Below are positions 37,909-46,606 of a stretch of DNA of 64,000 nt, piece after piece; within the stretch, counting starts at the first letter, position 1; each line of letters begins with the position of its first letter. The notes below the pieces were generated by a model. It saw only the letters and a program-made list of their open reading frames with translations. It did not search any database and had not been told where the DNA came from. Origin of the DNA: Herbaspirillum sp. Sphag64 (GTDB lineage: Bacteria; Pseudomonadota; Gammaproteobacteria; Burkholderiales; Burkholderiaceae_D). The stretch is from the NCBI RefSeq assembly GCF_014192645.1, contig NZ_JACHYE010000016.1, forward strand, positions 1 through 64,000, in the 5' to 3' direction. The position numbers were made by a program, and so were the translations under genes.

Positions 37909-39321
37909 TTATTGCCAGCGAACGATTTTTCCCGGGTTCATGATATTGCCCGGATCCAGCGCATGCTTGATGGACCGCATGACATCGATGGCACCTTCAC
38001 CGTGCTCTTGCACCAGAAAATCCATCTTGTGCAATCCCACCCCATGCTCACCGGTGCAAGTACCATCCATCGCAAGCGCCCGCGCCACCATCCGGGCATT
38101 GACTGCCTCAGCCCGCGCCACATCGGCCGGATCGTTAGGGTCAACCAGCATTTGCACATGGAAATTTCCATCTCCGACATGACCGATAATGGCGTGAATC
38201 AAACCATTCGCTTCGCAGTCGGCCTTGGTTTCCAGTACACATTCGGCGAGACGCGAAATGGGTACGCAACAGTCGGTTGAAATCGCCCGCGATCCAGGCC
38301 GCAATTGCAGCGTGGCAAAATAGGCATTGTGACGCGCCGCCCACAGACGAGTACGATCCTCTGGCCGGGTGGCCCATTCAAATCCGCGCGCCTGATTATC
38401 ACCGGCAATTTCCTGCACAATCTCAGCCTGTTCCTTGACGCTGCTCTCGCTACCGTGGAATTCAAACAGCAGCAATGGATTCTCAGGCAACGTCATTTTG
38501 TCGTAGGCATTGATGGCCTTGACCCCGTTCTCATCGAGCAATTCCACGCGCGCCAGCGGTACGCCAACCTGAATCGTCTGGATCACGGTCTTGACCGCAT
38601 CACCGACCGTCGGAAAGGAACAAATGGCTGCGGATACGGCTTCTGGCTGCGGGTACAGCCTTACCGTAATTTCGGTGATGATCCCTAGCGTACCTTCGCT
38701 GCCGACAAACAAGCGAGTCAGATCGTAGCCAGCCGAGGACTTCTTGGCACGGGTACCGGTCTTGATGATGTTACCGTCCGCGGTGACCACCGTCAGTGCC
38801 AGCGTGTTTTCGCGCATGGTACCGTAGCGTACCGCATTGGTTCCTGAAGCGCGGGTCGACACCATGCCACCGATGGAGGCATCAGCGCCCGGATCAATCG
38901 GGAAAAACAAACCACTGTCCTTGATTTCCTGATTCAGCTGCTTGCGCGTAACACCCGCCTGAACGGTGGCAGTCAGGTCTTCCGGATTAACGGCTAGCAT
39001 ATGGTTCATCTGCGATAGATCAATCGTAATCCCACCTTGCAGTGCCAGCACATGCCCTTCCAGCGAAGTGCCCGAACCGTAAGGGATGACAGGCACCTGA
39101 TATTGACTGCATAGCTTGATGACGCTCGCAACTTCTGCCGTGGTGTGAGCGAAGACGACCGCATCCGGCAACATCGGATCGTAGGAGGATTCATCGCGAC
39201 CATGGTGCTCGCGCATCGCCTGACTGGTGGAAAAACGTTCTGCCAATATAGACTGCAACGCGATTTTGAGTTCTTCAGGCAGAGGCTTGCGCAGCTTCTG
39301 GGCATCCACGATGTGATTCAT
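37909..39321 (-). CDS. FAD-linked oxidase, D-lactate dehydrogenase (cytochrome) type
   Basis: The 470-aa flavoprotein has VPVIPYGSGTSLEGHVLALQGGI for FAD binding, DPGADASIGGMVSTRASGTNAVRYGTMRENTL (in part), FVGSEGTLGIITEITVRLYPQ and the C-terminal HVGDGNFHV plus GTCTGEHGVG. The SGTSLEGH variant is typical of DLD-type enzymes rather than GlcD (SGTGLSGG). It probably oxidises D-lactate or another 2-hydroxy acid to the respiratory chain. It is adjacent to the LysR gene and glcDEF, forming a 2-hydroxy-acid cluster. Confidence 0.88.
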   Translation of the reverse strand: MNHIVDAQKLRKPLPEELKIALQSILAERFSTSQAMREHHGRDESSYDPMLPDAVVFAHTTAEVASVIKLCSQYQVPVIPYGSGTSLEGHVLALQGGITIDLSQMNHMLAVNPEDLTATVQAGVTRKQLNQEIKDSGLFFPIDPGADASIGGMVSTRASGTNAVRYGTMRENTLALTVVTADGNIIKTGTRAKKSSAGYDLTRLFVGSEGTLGIITEITVRLYPQPEAVSAAICSFPTVGDAVKTVIQTIQVGVPLARVELLDENGVKAINAYDKMTLPENPLLLFEFHGSESSVKEQAEIVQEIAGDNQARGFEWATRPEDRTRLWAARHNAYFATLQLRPGSRAISTDCCVPISRLAECVLETKADCEANGLIHAIIGHVGDGNFHVQMLVDPNDPADVARAEAVNARMVARALAMDGTCTGEHGVGLHKMDFLVQEHGEGAIDVMRSIKHALDPGNIMNPGKIVRWQ

Positions 39322-39540
39322 TGCGATTCTCTTTCGTTAATCTTTGCTATGTTTGTCTCTTGGATTGAATTGTCCTGATGCGGGCGCGGGCGCGTCGCAT
39401 CGGCTTGTTGCTGAATTTTACTCCCTTGTGACAGACTCATATCGCCTTCGCAAGGCAATGCAGACTTTGGCACCAACAACGCGTATCCGCTTTTTAGCCT
39501 ATGCTTCACACTTCGCATTCAGACAGAGAAAACTATTTCC

Positions 39541-40098
39541 ATGGGGAACCGACTTTCAAAAATTACCACCCGCACCGGTGACGACGGTACGACCGGCCTG
39601 GGTGATGGCAGCCGCACTGGCAAAGACAGCCTGCGTATTCACGCCTTGGGCGACATCGATGAATTGAACTCACATTTCGGGGTGCTGCTCTGTGAAGAAC
39701 TGCCGTCGACACTACGTGAAGAATTGCTGTCTGTGCAACACGACCTGTTTGATCTTGGTGGTGAACTGTGCATTCCCGGCTACACCATGATCACCGATGC
39801 CCAGATTGCACGGCTTGACGGGTTGCTGGAAAAATACAATGCCGAGTTGCCACCACTGAAGGAGTTCATCCTGCCCGGCGGTGCGCGCTCGGCAGCTTTG
39901 ATGCATGTATGTCGCACGGTATGCAGGCGCGCTGAGCGCAGTGTTGTCAGCTTGTCTCAGATCGAGGTGATTAATGCGCAACCACGGCAGTATCTGAATC
40001 GACTGTCGGACCTGTGCTTTGTGCTATCCCGCGTCCTTAACCGTTACGCCGGTGGCAGCGACGTCTTGTGGCAAAAAGGTCGTCAGCGCGATCAGTGA
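39541..40098 (+). CDS. ATP:cob(I)alamin adenosyltransferase (PduO type)
   Basis: The 185-aa enzyme adenosylates cobalamin to the coenzyme form. It has the N-terminal ATP-binding segment RLSKITTRTGDDGTTGLGDGSR, IDELNSHFGVL, FILPGGARSAALMHVCRTVCRRAER (in part) and LNRLSDLCFVLSRV, all typical of the family. A cobalamin riboswitch was not seen upstream. It is divergent from the D-lactate dehydrogenase gene and ends at a shared terminator. Confidence 0.93.
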   Translation: MGNRLSKITTRTGDDGTTGLGDGSRTGKDSLRIHALGDIDELNSHFGVLLCEELPSTLREELLSVQHDLFDLGGELCIPGYTMITDAQIARLDGLLEKYNAELPPLKEFILPGGARSAALMHVCRTVCRRAERSVVSLSQIEVINAQPRQYLNRLSDLCFVLSRVLNRYAGGSDVLWQKGRQRDQ

Positions 40099-40119
40099 GC
40101 CCGCAACATTCCGGACAAG

Positions 40120-40145
40120 AAAAAAGCGGCCTCAGCCGCTTTTTT
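40120..40145. terminator. Bidirectional terminator between adenosyltransferase and dxs
   Basis: A perfect stem AAAAAAGCGGC (40120-40130) / GCCGCTTTTTT (40135-40145) with a CUCA/UGAG tetraloop has T-runs on both strands. It serves the convergent genes. Confidence 0.93.
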
Positions 40146-40170
40146 AGTTTCTGCATACTGCAAGCAAACC

Positions 40171-42033
40171 TCAACTGTTGTTGACGACCAGTCGTGGTTG
40201 CTCATTGCCGAAACGTTGAACGATGGAAGCCGCAATGCCGTCACCATCCAGACCGCAAGCAGCCAGCAAGTGACCAACTTCACCGTGATCAATGAACCGG
40301 TCTGGCAAGCCCAGTTGCAGCAGGGGCTTGACGATACCGGCAGCCGCCAGCGCCTCGGCCACGGCTGAACCAGCACCGCCCATGACACACCCCTCTTCCA
40401 CCGTCACCAACGCGTCATGACTGGCGGCCAGTTGCTTGACCAGTTCCACATCCAGTGGCTTGATGAAGCGCATGTTGGCAACGCTGGCATTGAGCTTCTC
40501 GGCCGCAGCCAGACTTGGCGCGACCATGGTGCCGAAAGCCAGAATCGCGATGCCCTTACCTTCACGCCGCACCTCGCCTTTGCCCAGCGGCAGTGTGTCC
40601 AGTGTCTTTTGTACTGCCACGCCAGTACCGGCGCCACGTGGATACCGCACCGCAGCCGGGCCTTGGTACGCGTAGGCAGTTGAGAGCATCTGACGACATT
40701 CGTTTTCGTCCGAAGCCGCCATCACGACCATGTTGGGAATGCAGCGTAAAAACGCTAAATCGTAGTTACCCGCATGCGTGGCACCATCGGCTCCCACCAG
40801 ACCGGCGCGGTCCAGGGCAAAGGTGACGTCGAGATTTTGCAGCGCCACGTCATGAATGAGCTGGTCGTAGGCGCGCTGCAGGAACGTCGAATAAATCGCT
40901 ACCACAGGCTTCATACCCTCACAGGCCATCCCCGCCGCAAACGTCACGGCGTGCTGCTCTGCGATACCGACATCATAGTAACGCCCCGGAAACTGTTGCT
41001 CAAACTGCACCATACCGGACCCTTCGCGCATGGCTGGTGTAATACCAACCAGCGCCTTATCCTCGCGCGCCATATCACACAACCAGTCGCCGAACACTTG
41101 GGTGTAGGTTTGCTTGCTTGATTTAACCGGCTTGATGCCTTCGGCCGGATTGAACTTGCCCGGACCGTGATACAACACCGGATCAGCTTCGGCCAGCTTA
41201 TAGCCTTGACCTTTCTTGGTAACCACATGCAGGAACTGCGGCCCCTTGAGATTCTTCAGATTTTGCAGCGTTGGAATCAGCGAATCCAGATCATGGCCAT
41301 CGATCGGGCCAATATAGTTGAAGCCGAATTCCTCAAACATGGTCGCTGGCACGACCATGCCCTTGGCATGCTCTTCCAGACGTTTGGCCAGCTCAAGCAT
41401 CGGCGCTGGCAACATCGACTTGCCGACATTCTTGGCCTTGGCATAGAACTGTCCTGACATCAGGCGGGCCAGATAACGGTTGAGCGCGCCGACCGGCGGC
41501 GAAATCGACATGTCGTTATCGTTGAGAATCACCAGCAGATTGATGTCTTCGCAAATCCCGGCATTGTTGAGCGCTTCAAATGCCATTCCGGCGGTCATGG
41601 CGCCATCACCGATGACCGCTATCGCATGCCGGTCTTCACCCTGTGTTTTGGCGGCGAGTGCCATCCCGAGCGCAGCAGAAATCGAGGTCGATGAGTGCGC
41701 GGTACCAAAGGTGTCGTAATCACTTTCAGCGCGACGCGGGAAACCGGAAATGCCATTGAACTGGCGTAGCGTGCTCATCAGATCACGTCGACCTGTGAGT
41801 ATCTTGTGCGGATATGTCTGATGACCAACGTCCCAGACGATACGATCTTCCGGTGTATTGAAAACATAGTGTAGCGCCAGCGTAAGCTCAACTGTCCCAA
41901 GATTGGACGAGAGATGGCCGCCGGTTTGCGCCACTGAGTCGATCACAAATGCACGCAATTCGTCTGCCAGCGGCTTGAGCTGGGTACGAGGAAGTTGCCG
42001 CAAATCGGCCGGGCTGTTTATCGTGTTAAGCAT
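40171..42033 (-). CDS. dxs: 1-deoxy-D-xylulose-5-phosphate synthase
   Basis: Dxs condenses pyruvate and glyceraldehyde-3-phosphate in the first step of the MEP isoprenoid pathway, using thiamine diphosphate. The 620-aa protein has the [13 protein letters not shown] motif, the ThDP motif [18 protein letters not shown] with NDN, the transketolase region [15 protein letters not shown], and the usual C-terminal domain. It follows ispA and xseB in one direction. Confidence 0.97.
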   Translation of the reverse strand: MLNTINSPADLRQLPRTQLKPLADELRAFVIDSVAQTGGHLSSNLGTVELTLALHYVFNTPEDRIVWDVGHQTYPHKILTGRRDLMSTLRQFNGISGFPRRAESDYDTFGTAHSSTSISAALGMALAAKTQGEDRHAIAVIGDGAMTAGMAFEALNNAGICEDINLLVILNDNDMSISPPVGALNRYLARLMSGQFYAKAKNVGKSMLPAPMLELAKRLEEHAKGMVVPATMFEEFGFNYIGPIDGHDLDSLIPTLQNLKNLKGPQFLHVVTKKGQGYKLAEADPVLYHGPGKFNPAEGIKPVKSSKQTYTQVFGDWLCDMAREDKALVGITPAMREGSGMVQFEQQFPGRYYDVGIAEQHAVTFAAGMACEGMKPVVAIYSTFLQRAYDQLIHDVALQNLDVTFALDRAGLVGADGATHAGNYDLAFLRCIPNMVVMAASDENECRQMLSTAYAYQGPAAVRYPRGAGTGVAVQKTLDTLPLGKGEVRREGKGIAILAFGTMVAPSLAAAEKLNASVANMRFIKPLDVELVKQLAASHDALVTVEEGCVMGGAGSAVAEALAAAGIVKPLLQLGLPDRFIDHGEVGHLLAACGLDGDGIAASIVQRFGNEQPRLVVNNS

Positions 42034-42175
42034 GCTGGATCTAGTTACCGTTTATTTGCTGCATTGCAGCCGATGCAATCAATCAAGGCGCACATCGCTA
42101 CCCTTTCCTGTTGCACGATTTCATTGAAATTTACGCCGTTTATCTGGTCGTTGCCATGTCTTCACTAAAGTAAGT

Positions 42176-43087
42176 CTATGCCTTGCGGCGCACAATCAAA
42201 TCCGCCAGCTCACGCAGACGACGTGCCGAAGAACCAAACTGCTCTAACGCCAGATGCGCATCGGCCCGCAATTTTTCTGCCAGTGCCTGAGACTGCGACA
42301 AACCGAGAATAGAGACATAGGTTGGTTTGTTGTCGGCCGCATCCTTGCCTGCAGTCTTGCCCAATGTGACTGAGTCGGCGGTCGCATCGAGAATGTCATC
42401 GACCACCTGAAAGGCCAGACCGATAGCATCAGCATACGCATGCAAGGCACTGCTCTGTGCCTCGGACAGCTCTTGACCGGCACCTGCGCCCAATAGAATT
42501 GCCGCTCGCAGCAGTGCCCCTGTTTTCAGGCGGTGCATTTGCTCCAGCTCGGCCAGTGATAACGTCATGCCAACACTGGCAAGATCAATTGCCTGTCCAC
42601 CACACATGCCCACTGAGCCAGCCGCCTGTGCCAACAACTGCACCATTGCCATCTGGCGTGGCAGACAGGCAGGATCATCCACTCCCGACAGGACCGCAAA
42701 GGCCTGCGTCTGCAACGCATCGCCAACCAGCAGTGCCGTCGGTTCGTCATACTTGACATGGACCGTTGGCTTACCACGTCGCAAAGCATCATCATCCATA
42801 CAGGGCATGTCATCATGCACCAGTGAATAGACGTGGATCATTTCCACGGCAGCAGCAGCACGCGCCAACAGTTCCGCAGGCGCATCAAATAGTGCTCCGG
42901 CAGCATAGACCAGCAAAGGACGCACACGCTTGCCGCCGTCGAGCGCCGTGTAGCGCATGGCCTCATGCAGGCGCGTCGGCATCTCGCTGGCAGACGGCAG
43001 AAAGCGGTCCAGCACGACTTCCAACTCCAACTGGATGGTTTGCATCCAATCAATAAATGACAGGTCTTCCTGAGCACGCGCATTCAT
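42176..43087 (-). CDS. ispA: Farnesyl diphosphate synthase
   Basis: The 303-aa prenyltransferase condenses IPP with DMAPP and GPP. Both aspartate-rich motifs are present: VHDDMPCMDDDALRRGKPT and FQVVDDILD. YTALDGGKRVRPLLVYAAG is the family's IPP-binding segment. Its ATG overlaps the xseB stop by 4 nt (ATGA), so the genes are coupled; dxs lies 142 bp downstream. Confidence 0.96.
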   Translation of the reverse strand: MNARAQEDLSFIDWMQTIQLELEVVLDRFLPSASEMPTRLHEAMRYTALDGGKRVRPLLVYAAGALFDAPAELLARAAAAVEMIHVYSLVHDDMPCMDDDALRRGKPTVHVKYDEPTALLVGDALQTQAFAVLSGVDDPACLPRQMAMVQLLAQAAGSVGMCGGQAIDLASVGMTLSLAELEQMHRLKTGALLRAAILLGAGAGQELSEAQSSALHAYADAIGLAFQVVDDILDATADSVTLGKTAGKDAADNKPTYVSILGLSQSQALAEKLRADAHLALEQFGSSARRLRELADLIVRRKA

Positions 43088-43335
43088 GCCAGATCCTCCG
43101 GACGCTCAGCTACCAGCGGCTTGAGCATGTCGCCATCAAGCACCTTGACCTGGACGTCGACCTTGTCCAGCTGCACTGAGCAGAACTTGACCAGTTCGGC
43201 ACCACGCTTGTAGGCCTCAACCGAGGCTTCCAATGGCAACTCACCGGCTTCCATCTGGATTACCAGTTGTTCCAGCTCTTGCATCGCCTCTTCGAACGAG
43301 GCTGGCTGACTGGCTTTGACAGGATTCTTGGGCAT
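43084..43335 (-). CDS. xseB: Exodeoxyribonuclease VII small subunit
   Basis: The 83-aa protein has the XseB signature SFEEAMQELEQLVIQMEAGELPLEASVEAYKRGAELVKFC (in part). It supports the XseA catalytic subunit, which is not in the window. Placement before ispA-dxs is conserved widely in proteobacteria. Confidence 0.95.
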   Translation of the reverse strand: MPKNPVKASQPASFEEAMQELEQLVIQMEAGELPLEASVEAYKRGAELVKFCSVQLDKVDVQVKVLDGDMLKPLVAERPEDLA

Positions 43336-43570
43336 AGTGATTATTTCTGAATATAGCCCGTTATTTTAGAACAAAGCGCGCCACAGTTGGCCGCAATAGG
43401 GCCTCAAAGCACTGGCAAAGGGTAGATTGATCCACGCAAACCGCCCGCAAGAAGACTATTTGTGGCATAATTTGACGTTCTGTCCAAAATTTCCTCTTCA
43501 TATTATTTGAACATAGGTTTTTGCGGATTCTTTCTCTCTTAGGTTGGTGCAAATTAATTTGGGGGCGGGG

Positions 43571-44671
43571 ATGTCCGATCTTGCTACTTTTGCCAAACTG
43601 GCGCGCTCTAACGCGCAACTTCCAGTAAACGTCTATTTTGACGAAGCGCTTTGCAAGCGCGAATTCCACCAATTATTCCAACATGGCCCACGTTATGTCG
43701 GTCATGAATTGATGGTTCCCAATGTCGGCGACTATGCAACGCTGCCATGGGAAAACGAAGGCCGTATGCTGGTGCGCAATGCGCAGGGCATCGAGTTGCT
43801 TTCTAACGTCTGTCGTCATCGTCAAGCCAAAATGCTCGACGGGCGTGGTAATGCGCGCAATATTGTGTGCCCGTTGCATCGCTGGACCTACGACCTCAAA
43901 GGCGAACTGGTCGGTGCGCCGCATTTTGGCGAAACGCCCTGCATGAACCTGTCCAAGACTGAATTGCAGCGCTGGAATGGCTTGCTGTTTGAACAAAACG
44001 GTGTCGATGTTGCTGCGCAACTGAAACAGCTTGGCGTGACCAGGGAACTGGATTTTTCTGGCTATCTGTTCGATCACGTGGAAGTGCACGAGTGTAATTA
44101 CAACTGGAAGACTTTCATTGAAGTCTATCTGGAGGATTATCATGTCGAGCCTTTCCATCCCGGCCTAGGCAGCTTTGTCAGCTGCGACGACCTGCGCTGG
44201 GAGTTTGGCGCCAATTACAGCGTGCAAACTGTAGGGGTCAATCATGGCCTGGCCAAGTCTGGCTCACCGGCCTACAAGAAATGGCAGGAGCAGGTATTGC
44301 GCATGGGCAATGGCAAGCCGCCCGCATTCGGCGCCATCTGGCTCACGCTGTATCCCAACATCATGGTGGAGTGGTATCCACATGTGCTGGTGGTATCGAC
44401 CTTGTGGCCCAATGGTCCACAAAAGACGACCAATGTGGTCGAATTCTATTATCCGGAAGAGATCGCGCTTTTTGAACGCGAACTGGTCGAAGCCGAGCGG
44501 GCTGCCTATATGGAAACCTGCATCGAAGATGACGAGATCGCCTTGCGCATGGATGCCGGACGCCGCATTCTGATGGACCGCGGCACCAGCGAAGTCGGCC
44601 CCTATCAATCACCAATGGAAGACGGTATGCAACATTTCCATGAATGGTATCGATCGCAGATTGCGCTGTGA
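43571..44671 (+). CDS. Rieske-type aromatic ring-hydroxylating oxygenase, alpha subunit
   Basis: The 366-aa protein has a Rieske [2Fe-2S] site (C81-R-H83 ... C100-x2-H103). Its non-haem iron site lies in LEDYHVEPFHPGL (H191, H196 and a downstream acid). That is the alpha-subunit layout of ring-hydroxylating oxygenases. There is no beta subunit, ferredoxin or reductase beside it. It is divergent from xseB-ispA-dxs, so an isoprenoid, sterol-like or other cell-derived substrate is conceivable, but this is speculation. The start at ATG 43571 follows a G-rich stretch that may be the ribosome binding site. Confidence 0.88.
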   Translation: MSDLATFAKLARSNAQLPVNVYFDEALCKREFHQLFQHGPRYVGHELMVPNVGDYATLPWENEGRMLVRNAQGIELLSNVCRHRQAKMLDGRGNARNIVCPLHRWTYDLKGELVGAPHFGETPCMNLSKTELQRWNGLLFEQNGVDVAAQLKQLGVTRELDFSGYLFDHVEVHECNYNWKTFIEVYLEDYHVEPFHPGLGSFVSCDDLRWEFGANYSVQTVGVNHGLAKSGSPAYKKWQEQVLRMGNGKPPAFGAIWLTLYPNIMVEWYPHVLVVSTLWPNGPQKTTNVVEFYYPEEIALFERELVEAERAAYMETCIEDDEIALRMDAGRRILMDRGTSEVGPYQSPMEDGMQHFHEWYRSQIAL

Positions 44672-44723
44672 TGCAACAAAAAACCCATGTATGCGCATGT
44701 TGTCGATAACATGAATCGCGAGC

Positions 44724-44763
44724 AGGCAGTGCCTCCCACCGGAAGCACTGCCTGTTTTTTTGT
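44724..44763 (+). terminator. Terminator of the Rieske oxygenase gene
   Basis: CAGGCAGTGC (44724-44733) pairs perfectly with GCACTGCCTG (44746-44755), and eight T residues follow on the plus strand (44756-44763). It ends only 23 bp before the next gene's start codon. Confidence 0.92.
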
Positions 44764-44786
44764 CCAGCCCACCCATTTCATTCGCC

Positions 44787-45764
44787 ATGCAATCGCTCTG
44801 GATGCTCGTTGCCTCACTGCTGTTTTCCATCATGGGCGTATGCGTCAAACTCAGCGCCAGCCATTTCTCCACTTCCGAAGTCGTTCTCTGCCGGGGATTG
44901 GTCGGCGTCATTTTCATCATCGGCCTTATCAAAATCCGTGGCGGCACATTGCGTACAGCCTTCCCGCGCGATCATCTGATCCGCGGTGGCATTGGCGTCA
45001 TTTCTCTCTGGATGTGGTTTTATTCATTTCGACTACTGCCAGTGGCGACTGCGACGACACTGAACTACATGTCCTCGATCTGGATGGCGGCGATTCTGTT
45101 TTGTGCTGCATGGTGGCAAGGAAAGAAACGCTTCGAATGGGGTCTGGCAGCGGCCGTCATCTTTAGCTTTATCGGCGTGGCGCTATTGCTGCGCCCCTCC
45201 ATTGATGCCAGCCAGATTGCGGGCGGCATTGTCGCACTGGTGTCCGGCGTGCTGTCTGCCATCGTTTATCTGCAAGTGCGCAAGCTCGGGTTGCTTGGTG
45301 AGCCTGAATATCGTGTGGTCTTCTATTTCTCGCTGACGGGTTTTCTGGCGGGCCTGGGTGGCTGCCTGAGCAGCGGTGAAATACCTTTCTATCACCCGGT
45401 TTCGGCACAAGGTCTGGCTCTAGTCATCACCATCGGGCTAACGGCAACGCTCGCACAAATCGCAATGACGCGCGCCTACCGGCTTGGTAATACGCTGGTA
45501 ACCGCCAATCTGCAATACAGCGGCATTGTCTTCTCCAGTCTGCTGGGGCTGGTCATCTGGCACGACGCATTAGGCTGGATGGGCTGGACTGGCCTGGCCA
45601 TCATCTTGCTCAGTGGCGTTGCATCCACTTTCTATCATCAGGCAACTGAATCCGCGTTACAGCCGGCCAATGATCCAATACCGCCGAGCGAGTCACAAAA
45701 ACTATCCGATTCCCATCCCGCCACCATCGATCTTGAGGAGAACCCATGGCCTATACAACGCTGA
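44787..45764 (+). CDS. DMT-superfamily permease (EamA domains)
   Basis: The 325-aa inner-membrane protein has about ten helices in two EamA repeats, for example LWMLVASLLFSIMGVCVKLSA at the start and TNTLVTANLQYSG-like sequence in the second repeat. These proteins export metabolites or amino acids; the substrate is unknown. A TTG at 44760 lies in the preceding terminator's T-run, so ATG 44787 is preferred even though no ribosome binding site is seen. The polar C-terminal tail overlaps the sulfurtransferase start by 19 nt. Confidence 0.85.
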   Translation: MQSLWMLVASLLFSIMGVCVKLSASHFSTSEVVLCRGLVGVIFIIGLIKIRGGTLRTAFPRDHLIRGGIGVISLWMWFYSFRLLPVATATTLNYMSSIWMAAILFCAAWWQGKKRFEWGLAAAVIFSFIGVALLLRPSIDASQIAGGIVALVSGVLSAIVYLQVRKLGLLGEPEYRVVFYFSLTGFLAGLGGCLSSGEIPFYHPVSAQGLALVITIGLTATLAQIAMTRAYRLGNTLVTANLQYSGIVFSSLLGLVIWHDALGWMGWTGLAIILLSGVASTFYHQATESALQPANDPIPPSESQKLSDSHPATIDLEENPWPIQR

Positions 45765-46606
45765 TATCTGCGGCAGAACTGGCAACCCACAGCAATGATT
45801 CCCGCTTTGTGATCGTTGATTGTCGCCACGATTTGCTCAACCCGGACGTCGGACCTGCAGCATATAGCGCAGGCCACATTGCCGGCGCCCGCTTTGCCCA
45901 CCTGGACAAGCTGCTCTCCGGGACAAAAATCGGTATCGATGGCCAATTCAAGGGTCGCCATCCGTTGCCGCAACGCCAGGACTTTATCGCCGCCATGCAA
46001 TCTCTTGGGATCAATAACGATACTCAGGTGATTGCCTATGATGCCGTCGACGGCAGATACGCGGCGCGCTTGTGGTGGCTGCTGCGCTGGGTCGGTCATG
46101 CGCAGATCGCGGTTCTCGACGGTGGCCTGCAGGCCTGGCAGACACACGGAGGTGCGATCGACACCAGCATCCCCGAAGTGGCTACCGGCAATCTGGAAGC
46201 GCATCCACCACTGGTTGAGTCGGTTGATGCGGCGATTGTGCTGAATAACATCAGCGAGAAGAAAATGACGCTGGTTGATGCCCGCTCTGCAGATCGCTAT
46301 CGCGGCGAGAATGAAACGATTGATCCGGTTGGCGGGCATATCCCCGGTGCCAAAAACCGATTCTTCCTGGACAATCTGGAAAGCGATGGCCGCTTCAAGC
46401 CGGCTGCCGCATTACGCTCCGAATGGAATACCCTGCTGGAGCATCCGCAACAGGCCATCATGCAGTGCGGCTCAGGCGTTACGGCTTGCCATAATCTGCT
46501 GGCATTGGAGATTGCCGGCTTGTCAGGAGCAAAACTGTACCCCGGATCCTGGAGTGAGTGGTGCGCAGAACCTTCACGTCCTGTCGCAACTGGTCCCCTG
46601 CCCTGA
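45746..46606 (+). CDS. 3-mercaptopyruvate/thiosulfate sulfurtransferase
   Basis: The 286-aa two-domain rhodanese has the active-site loop CGSGVTACH (C241), the form found in mercaptopyruvate sulfurtransferases such as SseA. It also has VDCRHDL near the start and VGGHIPGAKN in domain 2. It transfers sulfane sulfur to cyanide or thiols. GAGGAG lies upstream of ATG 45746, inside the end of the DMT gene, so translation is coupled. The 3' end overlaps the convergent kinase gene by 33 bp. Confidence 0.9.
   Translation: MAYTTLISAAELATHSNDSRFVIVDCRHDLLNPDVGPAAYSAGHIAGARFAHLDKLLSGTKIGIDGQFKGRHPLPQRQDFIAAMQSLGINNDTQVIAYDAVDGRYAARLWWLLRWVGHAQIAVLDGGLQAWQTHGGAIDTSIPEVATGNLEAHPPLVESVDAAIVLNNISEKKMTLVDARSADRYRGENETIDPVGGHIPGAKNRFFLDNLESDGRFKPAAALRSEWNTLLEHPQQAIMQCGSGVTACHNLLALEIAGLSGAKLYPGSWSEWCAEPSRPVATGPLP

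Noticed and set aside
39322..39540. Cobalamin riboswitch before the adenosyltransferase gene
   Set aside because: I could not see the B12-box or the expected multi-stem architecture in this 219-bp gap.
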